64,000 nt of DNA, taken from contig CAZFJL010000010.1 of NCBI GenBank assembly GCA_964518905.1, positions 26,412 to 90,411 of the forward strand, given 5' to 3'. Made by a program: the position numbers and the translations under genes. This DNA comes from RDYZ01 sp964518905 (lineage in GTDB: Bacteria; Cyanobacteriota; Cyanobacteriia; Cyanobacteriales; Geitlerinemataceae). The notes beneath the pieces were generated by a model. It had not been told where the DNA came from. It saw only the letters and a program-made list of their open reading frames with translations, and did not search any database. Positions 38,823 through 47,190 of the stretch are shown here, in pieces (within the stretch, counting starts at the first letter, position 1; every line of letters starts with the position of its first letter).

Positions 38823-39445
38823 GATTTGCGATCTCCGTTGGGTTGGTTGGGGTTAGAAAGGGGACGGGCGGATTGACCGACTTCGCCGACTTCGCCGACT
38901 TCGCTGGCGATCAAACTGGGCGGCGTGCGATGGCCAGTCACGATCGCCAGATTTTTGATCGTTTCGGAAATGCCCTGAACGATCAGCAGGACGAAGCAAA
39001 CCAGGATCATGGCCTTAAGCGGGTAGCGCGGCAAACCACCGGGGTCGGGGGATACTTCGCCGATGCGCCAGGAGTTCGAGACGGGTTTCCAGGCGAACCA
39101 CAGCATTAGTGCGCTAAAGGGAATCAGGAAGAGTAGGCCGCCGATCGTGTCGGCGATCGCTTTGTGTTTGGGCGACCAGGTGTTGTAGAACATATCCATG
39201 CGGACGTGTTCGCCGTGTTTTAGCACGTAGCCTGCGCTGAAGAGAAACACCAGGCTGAATAGATACCACTGGGTTTCGATCAGGGCATTGGAGCTGAGGT
39301 TTTGCCCGATCGCCTGTCCGAGGTAGCGACCGATCGCGTTCCAAGCGCCGACGGCGACCATCGCGAGGATGAGCCAGAGTGCGAGTTTGCCGATCGATTC
39401 GGTGAGCCGATCGATCGCGCGGGAAAGTCTGAGTAACGATTCCAC
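38819..39445 (-). CDS. dctQ: TRAP transporter small permease (DctQ)
   Basis: 208 residues with four membrane helices (LALWLILAMVAVGAWNAIGR, WYLFSLVFLFSAGYVL, TIGGLLFLIPFSALMLWFA and AMILVCFVLLIVQGI), the DctQ topology. HVRMDMFY is a typical loop motif. It pairs with DctM to form the membrane complex. The C-terminal tail carries a short EVGEVGEVG tract made by a 9-bp tandem repeat (about 38876-38902), which is probably polymorphic. The GTG at 39445 is the best start. First gene of the dctQM pair. Confidence 0.9.
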   Translation of the reverse strand: MESLLRLSRAIDRLTESIGKLALWLILAMVAVGAWNAIGRYLGQAIGQNLSSNALIETQWYLFSLVFLFSAGYVLKHGEHVRMDMFYNTWSPKHKAIADTIGGLLFLIPFSALMLWFAWKPVSNSWRIGEVSPDPGGLPRYPLKAMILVCFVLLIVQGISETIKNLAIVTGHRTPPSLIASEVGEVGEVGQSARPLSNPNQPNGDRKS

Positions 39446-39623
39446 GATGAATGTCTCTCAAGAAAAGGGTCGTGGGTGCTTCAATCGAGAACAATCAAAG
39501 CGAACAGTATTGTACCTTTGTGCTTGAGTTGGTTTTGTGTGGTGAATTCATTGAGGCGGATACGACCAGTGCCGAAGAACTGGTCAAAAACTATGCAAGT
39601 AGTGCTCTTTAAAGACTGCCTGA

Positions 39624-40028
39624 TTACGCCACACCCGGAAAGCTCGTCACGTTCTCGATTTCGAGATCGGGAAAACTATCGACATACTGAATAGTGAAAT
39701 CCGGAAACGAGCTGACCTCTTGCCATTCGCCACACCGATCGGCAAAACTATCCACCCACTGCACTTTCAGATCTGGAAAACTCGTGACCGTTTTCACTTT
39801 TAAATCGGGAAAACTGTCAACGACCTGTACCTTGCCGTAGAGGGCGATGCCATTCACACTACAGCTTGCCGAGTCCAGGGCGATCAGTTGGGGGCTGGCC
39901 TGCGGATTGGACTGGGAATTGATGCTCCATGCCTGAGCGCGTGCCACGATCGTCACGATCGCCAGGGCGGCAAGGGCAAGACTCAACAAAACAGACCAGT
40001 GATGACGGCGAAAAAGTCGGAAGTTCAT
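39624..40028 (-). CDS. Small exported repeat protein, septoil-knot-like
   Basis: 134 residues. An N-terminal signal or anchor (WSVLLSLALAALAIVTIVA) is followed by six imperfect 11-13-residue units from about residue 66: VQVVDSFPDL, VKTVTSFPDL, VQWVDSFADR, a CGEW..SSFPDF unit, IQYVDSFPDL and IENVTSFPG. Each ends in Ser-Phe-Pro/Ala-Asp. This pattern resembles the '7(1) septoil knot' (DUF6150-type) domain, a small beta-structure built of repeated short strands; the assignment is from memory of the pattern. Cys56 and Cys99 could form a disulfide across the repeat. Function unknown. It faces the same way as the flanking TPR and TRAP genes but is spaced from both. Confidence 0.7.
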   Translation of the reverse strand: MNFRLFRRHHWSVLLSLALAALAIVTIVARAQAWSINSQSNPQASPQLIALDSASCSVNGIALYGKVQVVDSFPDLKVKTVTSFPDLKVQWVDSFADRCGEWQEVSSFPDFTIQYVDSFPDLEIENVTSFPGVA

Positions 40029-40117
40029 AGGAATAACCCAGTAGACCGGGAATAGATAAAGACTTGAGCCGTTGAACGTTGAACGGGTTTAACTCGTTTG
40101 ATTTTCAACTCGTTTGA

Positions 40118-41008
40118 TTACAGTAATGGCTGTTCTGATAGTTCGGCGGGCTCGGAGATCGAATCGATCAGAGTGCGGACACGCGCCGCGTCGCTGTGAA
40201 AACCATCTTGATCGAACAGTGTCGCGGCAGAGTTTAAGGCCGCTTTGGCTCGATCGAGATCGCCCAGCATGATGTAAGCAAAGCCGAGATTTCCCAGAGC
40301 GGGAGCGTTTGTGGGATCGATCGCCAGGATCGCGCGGCTATCGGCGATCGCGGCTTGGGGTTGGCCGGTTTCGAGGTTGAGTGAGCCGCGATTTAAGTAG
40401 ACGGGGATGGCACGCGGCGAGTTCTCGGGAAGGAGATCGAGGGTGTGATCGTAGCCCTCACGAGCGGCGTCCCAATTTTGGAGCGAGGCTTGGGTTAGGG
40501 CGAGATTGTAGTGGGCTTCGATCGCGGTGGGGTCAAGCGCGATCGCGGTGGTGTAATCGTCGAGGGCGGCTTCGGCGTTACCGTTTTGGCTGTGGAGGTT
40601 GCCGCGATTGACGTACGCCTGGGTGTAGCCCGGATCGAGGCTGATGGTGCGGCTGTAATCGGCGAGGGCGGCCTCGTAGCGCTGGAGGACAAAATGGGCG
40701 ACGCCGCGATTGTAGTGGGCGATCGCCAAATCGGGCTGACGGCTGATCGCTTGGCTAAAGGCGTCGATCGCGTCGGCATAGTGTCCCTGTGCAAAGGCGT
40801 CGCGACCAACGGCCAACCAGGTTTGGGCGCTCTGTTCTAGCTGATGAGCCTCGGCAGCATTGGCGATCGAACTCCCCGTGACGTATCCGAAGCGATCGCG
40901 GTCTCCCGATGGTGCTGGGACGATCGCACCGGCAAGCCAACCCATCATGGCAGCGATCGTCACGACAGCGTGGCGATCAGAATCGCGGAAAAACGGCAGC
41001 ATAGACAA
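40118..41008 (-). CDS. Exported tetratricopeptide repeat protein
   Basis: 296 residues. A hydrophobic N-terminal segment (VVTIAAMMGWLAGAIV) suggests a signal or anchor. From about residue 58 there are six TPR units with the usual A-x-YNRG / A-x-x-DY-x-x-A-x-x-LDP pattern (for example IAHYNRGVAHFVLQRYEAAL and AYVNRGNLHSQNGNAEAAL). TPRs bind partner proteins; nothing shows which. The start is the ATG at 41008; an ATG two codons later (41002) is equally possible. A short acidic tail (SEPAELSEQPLL) ends the protein. Confidence 0.82.
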   Translation of the reverse strand: MSMLPFFRDSDRHAVVTIAAMMGWLAGAIVPAPSGDRDRFGYVTGSSIANAAEAHQLEQSAQTWLAVGRDAFAQGHYADAIDAFSQAISRQPDLAIAHYNRGVAHFVLQRYEAALADYSRTISLDPGYTQAYVNRGNLHSQNGNAEAALDDYTTAIALDPTAIEAHYNLALTQASLQNWDAAREGYDHTLDLLPENSPRAIPVYLNRGSLNLETGQPQAAIADSRAILAIDPTNAPALGNLGFAYIMLGDLDRAKAALNSAATLFDQDGFHSDAARVRTLIDSISEPAELSEQPLL

Positions 41009-41228
41009 TAGAGTTAATCAGAATTTGACAAACATTTAACGGACGATCCGCAGCCATTGACCCACGGTAGATCGAAAGGTTTATGGCTCAGTTAAGCGTG
41101 AATACCATTGGATTCCATCATTATCCGGCGCGGGTCGTGATTATTACCGTGCGAGAGAGGTTCCATCGCCGCTTAAGCTAGGCGACATCACTCCAAAACA
41201 AGACCCTCGCTTCTCACTACACCCTCCT

Positions 41229-42458
41229 ATGCTCCAACTCCCTAAACCTGTCTGGATTCTCAGTACGGGGCGCTTTCTCTCGGAAATCGGCACGGGCTTC
41301 ACCGTGTTTTACGGCCCGATCGTCTTCGTTAACCAAATCGGGCTGACGGCTACCGATGTCGGTGTCGCGGTGGGTGCGGCCTCGATCGTCGGGATTTTCG
41401 CCCGTATTCTCAGCGGATCGCTCTGTGATTCCCATTGGGGCGCAAAACGGACGCTGCTGATGTCGGGGATCATCTCGGCGATCGGCGCGTTTTTGCTCGC
41501 CATGACCCACGATTTCGCCTCACTGCTCCTCGGTCAAGTATTCGCCGGGGCGGGGCTGGGAATCTACTGGCCCGCTTCAGAAGCGACGATCGCCGCTACG
41601 GCCAAGTTTGATCAGCATCGCGACGCCTATACCCTGGCAAGGTTTGCCGATAACCTGGGCATCGGTGTGGGCGTCATCGCTGGGAGCGCCCTGGTTTCGA
41701 TTGATCGCGCCTATCAAGTTCTATTCGCGATCGATGGGCTGTCCTACCTCATTTTTACGATCATCGCGGCGATCGCCCTGCCCTACATCGCCCGCATTCG
41801 CCACGACGACACCACCGAAAATCCGATCCGGCGCTGGTTCAACGCGCTCGGCGATCGCGTCCTCTTGCTCTATCTCGCGATTAACGTCGCCTTCACGGTC
41901 TACGTTTCCCAAGTTCAAGCCACCCTGCCGCTCTACCTCAATAATGTCGTCACCGCCGTGTCCGGCGTGCCGTTTCCCACCGAGGCGATCGGTGCGTTAT
42001 TCACCGGCCACATTATCCTCTGCGCCGTGCTGCAAATCCCCGTATCGCGAGCGCTGAAATCCCTCGATCACGTGCGAGCGCTGAGTGTATCGGCGGTGGT
42101 CTGGTGCGTCGGGTTTGTCAGTTTGTGGGGGCTGAGTGTGCTGCATGTATCGCCGCTGGTGATCGGGATTGTGGGTCTGACGCTGTTCGCGATCGCGATC
42201 GTTTCCTATACGCCGTCGGCCTCGGCGTTTGTGGCGCTGCTGGCTCCAAATGAACTGCGCGGGATTTATCTTTCGCTTAATTCTCTGTGCTGGGCGCTGG
42301 GCTACGCGATCGGCCCACCGCTGGGCGGGATGGCGATCGATGCCGGTGCGAATTTTGCGATCAATTACTGGCTACTGCTGGCCGTATCGAGCCTGGGAAT
42401 GATGGCCGTGTTGTACCTACTCGGTCGGCTGTTCTGGCGATCGCAGCAACACTCATAG
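41229..42458 (+). CDS. Major facilitator superfamily transporter
   Basis: 409 residues with about 12 predicted membrane helices in two halves. The loop between helices 2 and 3 has the MFS motif-A form RILSGSLCDSHWGAKRTLL, and FAGAGLGIYWPASEATI follows in helix 5. The central loop (ARIRHDDTTENPIRRWFNAL) separates the halves. The family is a drug:H+ or sugar antiporter-like MFS; the substrate cannot be inferred. A stand-alone gene between the divergent TPR gene and argG. Confidence 0.85.
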   Translation: MLQLPKPVWILSTGRFLSEIGTGFTVFYGPIVFVNQIGLTATDVGVAVGAASIVGIFARILSGSLCDSHWGAKRTLLMSGIISAIGAFLLAMTHDFASLLLGQVFAGAGLGIYWPASEATIAATAKFDQHRDAYTLARFADNLGIGVGVIAGSALVSIDRAYQVLFAIDGLSYLIFTIIAAIALPYIARIRHDDTTENPIRRWFNALGDRVLLLYLAINVAFTVYVSQVQATLPLYLNNVVTAVSGVPFPTEAIGALFTGHIILCAVLQIPVSRALKSLDHVRALSVSAVVWCVGFVSLWGLSVLHVSPLVIGIVGLTLFAIAIVSYTPSASAFVALLAPNELRGIYLSLNSLCWALGYAIGPPLGGMAIDAGANFAINYWLLLAVSSLGMMAVLYLLGRLFWRSQQHS

Positions 42459-42709
42459 CCGATAACCACCAATGCACCAACGCTCAAATCCGCCTCAAAT
42501 TCAGCGAATCCAGCCGATCGTGTGGTGAAATAACGATTTTAGTTTGAGACGATGGGTTATCGTTCCCTGACGAAAGCTCACCTAAAATGCGCCAAAGTCT
42601 CACCAAGTAAGCACTTGCGCGATCAAAAATCTGCAACGATCGAGTCGTTTCGTATGCCACAAACTGTTACATAATAGGCATTCGTTTGTTCTCTGGAGAA
42701 ACTATCGTC

Positions 42710-43912
42710 ATGGGCCGCGCAAAAAAAGCCATTCTCGCCTACTCCGGCGGGGTCGATACCTCGGTTTGTATTCCCTACCTCAAAGAAGAGTGGGGCGTTG
42801 AAGAAATTATCACCTTGGCCGCCGACCTTGGACAGGGCGAAGAGCTAGGCCCGATCAAGCAAAAGGCGCTTGATTCCGGCGCGAGCATTTCCCTGGTGGC
42901 GGACGTGACGAAGGAATTCATTGAAGACTATGCGTTCCCGGCGATCCAAGCCAACGCACTCTACGAAAACCGTTATCCGCTCTCGACCGCGCTGGCTCGT
43001 CCGCTGATTGCTAAGAAGCTGGTAGAAGCCGCTGAGGAATACGGCGCAGATGCGGTGGCTCACGGTTGCACCGGTAAAGGCAACGACCAAGTGCGTTTCG
43101 ACGTGGCGATCGCCGGTCTCAACCCGAACATCAAAGTCCTGACCCCAGCTCGGGAATGGGGCATGAGCCGCGAAGAAACGATCGCCTACGGTGAAAAATT
43201 CGGCATCCCCTCGCCCGTCAAAAAGTCATCGCCGTTCAGCATCGACCGTAACTTGCTCGGTCGCAGCGTCGAAGCAGGCCCGCTCGAAGATCCGTGGAAC
43301 GAGCCGCCGGAAGAAGTCTACGCGATGACCTCGGCGATCGCGGACACGCCCGACACGCCCGAATACGTCGAAATCGGCTTTGAAGCGGGTCTGCCCGTGT
43401 CGCTCGACGGTAAAGCGCTGGCTCCGGTGGAACTGGTGACGGAACTGAACGCGATCGTGGGTCGCCACGGTTATGGCCGCATCGACATGGTCGAAAACCG
43501 TCTCGTCGGCATCAAATCGCGTGAAATCTACGAAGCTCCCGCACTGCTGACGCTGATTCACGCCCACCGCGACATCGAAAGTCTGACCCTGACCAAAGAC
43601 GTGTCGCAGTACAAGCGCGGTATCGAAGAAACCTACAGCCAAATGGTTTACAACGGTCTGTGGTTCAACCCGCTGAAGCAAGCGCTCGATGCCTTCATCA
43701 AGGAAACCCAAACCCGCGTCAGCGGTACGGTGCGCGTCAAGCTGTTCAAAGGCACACTGACGATCGTCGGTCGTAAATCGGACAACACACTGATCACCGA
43801 AGAGCTTTCGACCTACGGTGCGGATGACAAATTCGACCACAAAGCAGCGGAGGGCTTCATCTACGTTTGGGGTCTGCCGACGCGCGTTTGGTCGGAAAAA
43901 ACACGCGGTTAA
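42710..43912 (+). CDS. argG: Argininosuccinate synthase
   Basis: 400 residues. The N-terminal ATP-pyrophosphatase loop is clear (KAILAYSGGVDTSVCI), followed by GCTGKGNDQVRF and SPFSIDRNLLGRS, all canonical. It joins citrulline and aspartate using ATP to give argininosuccinate (arginine synthesis, cytoplasm). I chose the ATG at 42710: it gives the family's usual N-terminus and has GGAG 13 bases upstream; the longer frame from 42686 adds eight non-conserved residues. A hairpin follows the stop. No other arg genes adjoin. Confidence 0.97.
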   Translation: MGRAKKAILAYSGGVDTSVCIPYLKEEWGVEEIITLAADLGQGEELGPIKQKALDSGASISLVADVTKEFIEDYAFPAIQANALYENRYPLSTALARPLIAKKLVEAAEEYGADAVAHGCTGKGNDQVRFDVAIAGLNPNIKVLTPAREWGMSREETIAYGEKFGIPSPVKKSSPFSIDRNLLGRSVEAGPLEDPWNEPPEEVYAMTSAIADTPDTPEYVEIGFEAGLPVSLDGKALAPVELVTELNAIVGRHGYGRIDMVENRLVGIKSREIYEAPALLTLIHAHRDIESLTLTKDVSQYKRGIEETYSQMVYNGLWFNPLKQALDAFIKETQTRVSGTVRVKLFKGTLTIVGRKSDNTLITEELSTYGADDKFDHKAAEGFIYVWGLPTRVWSEKTRG

Positions 43913-43934
43913 GGTTTGCAAGACCGCGATATCC

Positions 43935-43967
43935 AGAAGTCGGATTTCTTCAAGAAATTCGACTTCT
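43935..43967 (+). terminator. Hairpin after argG
   Basis: 16-base arms (43935-43950 and 43952-43967, agaagtcggatttctt against aagaaattcgacttct) pair with one G:T wobble around a one-base centre, 22 bases after the argG stop. Similar in sequence to the hairpin at 2592-2624. A T-rich stretch (about 44020-44055) lies further on. Confidence 0.65.
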
Positions 43968-44168
43968 CACCCGAGATCAGGACAGGTTCAATTCGTTGGA
44001 TCGGTCCTGCTTTTGTTTTGAGGTTGTTTTGGTTTGTTTTAATTTGTTTTTTTGGGGGGGCGAGTTTGATTGCGATCGCGCTTCAACATTCGTTTACAGT
44101 TGATTTACCGTGACACCTGTTTACACCACCACACCACGGGCGCATTGCCGTGACGCCCCGACGCGATC

Positions 44169-45083
44169 ATGCCCGAATCAACTCATCCCCAATCCACATC
44201 CTCCCAGTCCACGCCCGAACCGACCTGGAAAGCGATCGCCCGCCTACTGCGCTGGGATAAGCCCGCCGGTCGGTTGATTTTAATCGTCCCGGCGCTGTGG
44301 GCAGCGTTTTTGGCAGCGGAGGGGCGACCGGCGATCGGTCTCGTGATTACGATCGTCTTCGGCGCGTTTGCCACCAGTGCGGCGGGCTGCGTGATTAACG
44401 ACTTATGGGATCGCGATATCGACCCCCACGTCGAACGCACAAAACTGCGGCCACTGGCGTCGCGCAAGCTGTCGGTGTCGATGGGGATTGCGGTGTTTCT
44501 CGGGACGCTGACCTTAGCGGCGGTGTTGGCGACGTATCTCTATCGGCTGTATCCGCTCAGTTTTTGGCTCTGCGTCGCCGCCGTCCCGGTGATCGTCTGC
44601 TATCCGCTAGCGAAACGAGTGTTTCCCGTGCCGCAACTGGTGTTATCGATCGCCTGGGGGTTTGCGGTGTTGATTAGCTGGAGTGCGGTGACGGGTTCGC
44701 TGGCGGTGGCGACGTGGTGGCTGTGGGGCGCGACGATGTTATGGACGTTGGGGTTCGATACGATCTATGCGATGGCCGATCGCGAGGACGATCGGCGGAT
44801 TGGGGTGAATTCGAGCGCGTTATTTTTTGGGTCGCAGGTGGTGAATGCGATCGCGGTGTTTTTTGCGGGGACGGTGTTGTGTTTCGTTAAGGTGGGGTTA
44901 CTGCTGGAGTTGAGCGGGTTGTTTTGGGTGGGTTTGGCGATCGCGGCGATTGGTTGGGGGCGGCAGTGTTGGGTGTTGACGCGATCAGTGTTAGAACGCT
45001 CAGACTATGGGTTCTTGTTTGGGCAAAATGTATGGCTGGGGTTTGTGATTTTGTTGGGGACGATCGGGCATTATTGGATTTAG
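44169..45083 (+). CDS. ubiA: UbiA-family aromatic prenyltransferase (4-hydroxybenzoate type)
   Basis: 304 residues with about eight membrane helices. Both Asp-rich, Mg-diphosphate-binding motifs are intact: NDLWDRDID in the second-third helix loop and DREDDRRIG in the later loop. The sequence pattern RLLRWDKPAGRLILIVPALW is that of 4-hydroxybenzoate prenyltransferases, which in cyanobacteria serve plastoquinone synthesis. It would transfer a polyprenyl chain to 4-hydroxybenzoate at the membrane. The Ser/Thr/Gln-rich first 18 residues are variable. Start ATG 44169. No other quinone genes nearby. Confidence 0.9.
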   Translation: MPESTHPQSTSSQSTPEPTWKAIARLLRWDKPAGRLILIVPALWAAFLAAEGRPAIGLVITIVFGAFATSAAGCVINDLWDRDIDPHVERTKLRPLASRKLSVSMGIAVFLGTLTLAAVLATYLYRLYPLSFWLCVAAVPVIVCYPLAKRVFPVPQLVLSIAWGFAVLISWSAVTGSLAVATWWLWGATMLWTLGFDTIYAMADREDDRRIGVNSSALFFGSQVVNAIAVFFAGTVLCFVKVGLLLELSGLFWVGLAIAAIGWGRQCWVLTRSVLERSDYGFLFGQNVWLGFVILLGTIGHYWI

Positions 45084-45112
45084 CCTCGGAGCCGTCGTGC
45101 TCCAGTTCAGGT

Positions 45113-45676
45113 TTAGTCAAACAGCAATGAAAATACGTCATTTACGGTTAACGAGAGTTCTCCCGCAAACTGTGGCAACGGCAGCAGTCGATCTGGATCA
45201 TCAAAAATGAGCGTTTGCTGTTGCGGCAAATAAACCAAAACCGTTTTTTCTTCTGGGTCGATCAGCCATCCCAATTCAGACCCATGATCCAAACAAAACA
45301 AAATATTTTTGGTGACTTTCGTCTGACTTTGACCCGGTGACAGAATGTCGATCGTCCAATCTGGCGCACCGTCAAACGTGTTCGCAATTTCACCATCCTG
45401 ATCCCGCAAAATACGCGGCCAGGTGAACACCGAGATATCCGGAATAATCGACCGATCGCCAAAGGTACAGCGCAGTTCGGAGAATGCCCGCGCTATTTTG
45501 GGTCGCCGCAAGCTCAGGTTCAGCAGCGCCGCCAATTCGGTCTGAATTGAGCTGTGCTTTCCTTGAGGCATGGGTTTTTGGATAATGTTGCCGTCGATAT
45601 ATTCGCTAGCGGGTCGCGTTTCGGGTAGTGCGAGGAATTCGGCTAGGGAAAGGGATTTAGTTGGGGTTTGTACCAT
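45113..45676 (-). CDS. Uma2 family (DUF820) PD-(D/E)xK-fold protein
   Basis: 187 residues. Pattern of the DUF820/Uma2 restriction-like fold, abundant in cyanobacteria: SLAEFLALPETRPASEYIDG, then HSSIQTELAALLNLSLRR, the PD of IIPDISVFTW and the strand DWTIDILSPGQS (normally VEVLSP; here Asp replaces Glu), followed by the KVTKN helix. The nuclease core is thus mostly present, but activity and biological role are unknown. Convergent with ubiA (29 bases between stops). Confidence 0.85.
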   Translation of the reverse strand: MVQTPTKSLSLAEFLALPETRPASEYIDGNIIQKPMPQGKHSSIQTELAALLNLSLRRPKIARAFSELRCTFGDRSIIPDISVFTWPRILRDQDGEIANTFDGAPDWTIDILSPGQSQTKVTKNILFCLDHGSELGWLIDPEEKTVLVYLPQQQTLIFDDPDRLLPLPQFAGELSLTVNDVFSLLFD

Positions 45677-45784
45677 GATTCGCTATCCGCGATCGTGACT
45701 CTTTCGATATTTGGGGGGGGGCGATCGTCTATTCGTTTTGGATTTTGGGGTTTGGGGTTTGGGTATTACGAGTGCGATGTTTTT

Positions 45785-45916
45785 AGAGGGCTTCTGAAAA
45801 GGTATTTATACTCACCCATATTTGCGGTTTCGCAGGATTGATAGCCTATGTGTGTATGATTACAACCTCGGATCGCTCAAAAACGATAAGTAATTATGCT
45901 TATTCAGAAGCCCTCT
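45785..45916. mobile_element. 132-bp MITE-like element
   Basis: 14-base terminal inverted repeats agagggcttctgaa (45785-45798) and ttcagaagccctct (45903-45916). The match extends inward imperfectly (aaaaggtattta against aataagcataatta on the other strand). The interior is A+T-rich and non-coding. It sits in the spacer upstream of the EAD1/GUN4 gene. No transposase. Confidence 0.65.
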
Positions 45917-46097
45917 TAGGGGTGAATCTGGGTTGGTTTCAAGGCTATTCTAGGCCGTTTTTTCTTGGGAGTTTGCCGTTGAGGGAGTTGATATAGGTCA
46001 TTGGTCGCGAAGAGGTGGCGATCCGTGAACGGCTTGAGATACCGTGAAGCGCTATCGTAAAAGTCGGGTTTCTCCGGCGTGATGGGTTTGGCAAGCT

Positions 46098-46208
46098 ATG
46101 GAACAGTTATCGGGAGCAGATTTTAAGGCATTGCGCGGGGCGATTCAGTCGGCGTATCGATCGCGGGACGAGTTGCGGATCGTCGTGCGCGAGTGTGGCG
46201 CTGAATGA
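46098..46208 (+). pseudogene. N-terminal half of EAD1 domain, out of frame with GUN4 gene
   Basis: An ATG at 46098 opens 36 codons (MEQLSGADFKALRGAIQSAY then RSRDELRIVVRECGAE) before a TGA at 46206. This is the first half of an effector-associated domain 1 (EAD1), which typically reads LSGxxxxxLxxALxxAFxxxxxLxxMV. The second half (LNEVAP...GSLRLTVAALIEWAESRGRLEEL) is in the +1 frame from about 46195. So one base has been gained or lost near 46185-46195, splitting the domain. Either a true frameshift (pseudogene) or a sequencing error. Confidence 0.7.
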
Positions 46209-47139
46209 GGTTGCGCCGGAGGGTGGCTCGTTGCGGCTGACGGTTGCGGCGCTGATCGAGTGGGCGGAGTCGCGGGGACGGCTTGAGGAGTTGTTGCGCG
46301 GTTTCCTCGAAGAGGCGGAAAATCCCACGCTGAAGCAACTGTGTCGTCAGCTCTTGCAGGACGGATCGAATCCGCCGGTTTCGTCTGGGTCGAGCCGCAC
46401 GGTACGCGAGCCAGCGCCGACCCCGACCCCGCCGCCGGTTGTGCCGCCTGGTGGGGTAGTTGAGGTGTTAACGGAGTCGTTGCCGCAGGATCTCGAATGT
46501 AGCGTGGTGATCACCTGGGGTTTGGCGGAGCGGGGCGGGATGCAGAGGTTTAAGCTCTCGAATGGCAAACAGATCGAGGTGAAGATTCCGGCGGGGGTTC
46601 GCAGCGGGCAGCGGTTACGGTTGGCGGGTCAGGGACAGAATGGCGGGGATTTGTATTTGGGGCTTCAGGTGCAGCCACAGCCGGAACCGGAGATGGTTTC
46701 GGCGAAGGGGGTGGGCTATAGCCGGTTGCGGGATTTGTTGAAGGCGGGGAAGTGGAAAGAGGCGGATCAGGAAACGGGGAAGCGTATGTGCGAGGTCGCG
46801 GGACGCACGAAGGAAGGCTGGTTGCGAGAGGCAGATATCGATCACTTTCCCTGCGAAGACCTACGGACGATCGATCAACTTTGGGTACATTACAGCGACG
46901 GCAAATTCGGCTTTAGCGTGCAGGCGAAAATCTATCGCGAACTGGGCGGCACGCGGGAGTATGATGAAAAGGTCTGGCAAAAATTTGGCGATCGCGTCGG
47001 CTGGCGTGTGGGTGATAATTGGTTGAACTACTCTGACTTAACTTTTGATACCTCTGTTCCCTCTGCCCATCTCCCGGGTGGGTTGTGGGTAGTTGATTTG
47101 GGGTGTATCTTCTCTCGCGCAGAGACTTGTAGACTGTAA
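46195..47139 (+). CDS. EAD1 (second half) - DnaJ C-terminal-like - GUN4 fusion protein
   Basis: 314 residues from the GTG at 46195. Residues ~1-55 are the second half of an EAD1 adaptor domain (VAALIEWAESRGRLEELLRG, NPTLKQLCRQLL). A Ser/Pro linker leads to ~100-165, which matches the DnaJ C-terminal substrate-binding domain (SNGKQIEVKIPAGVRSGQRL, then LRLAGQGQNGGDLYLGLQV). Residues ~172-290 are a GUN4 domain (YSRLRDLLKAGKWKEADQET, FPCEDLRTIDQLWVHYSDGK, GDRVGWRVGDNWL), which in chlorophyll synthesis binds porphyrins. In fusions such as this, GUN4 is probably a ligand sensor. EAD domains recruit effectors to NTPase- or peptidase-based conflict systems. The true gene probably starts at 46098 with the frame broken. 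The C-terminus after SDLTF is atypical. Confidence 0.8.
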   Translation: MALNEVAPEGGSLRLTVAALIEWAESRGRLEELLRGFLEEAENPTLKQLCRQLLQDGSNPPVSSGSSRTVREPAPTPTPPPVVPPGGVVEVLTESLPQDLECSVVITWGLAERGGMQRFKLSNGKQIEVKIPAGVRSGQRLRLAGQGQNGGDLYLGLQVQPQPEPEMVSAKGVGYSRLRDLLKAGKWKEADQETGKRMCEVAGRTKEGWLREADIDHFPCEDLRTIDQLWVHYSDGKFGFSVQAKIYRELGGTREYDEKVWQKFGDRVGWRVGDNWLNYSDLTFDTSVPSAHLPGGLWVVDLGCIFSRAETCRL

Positions 47140-47190
47140 CCGTTAAGGGTTTCAGCCGTCAAATAAGAACTTTTTTTAGTCGTTAAATCT

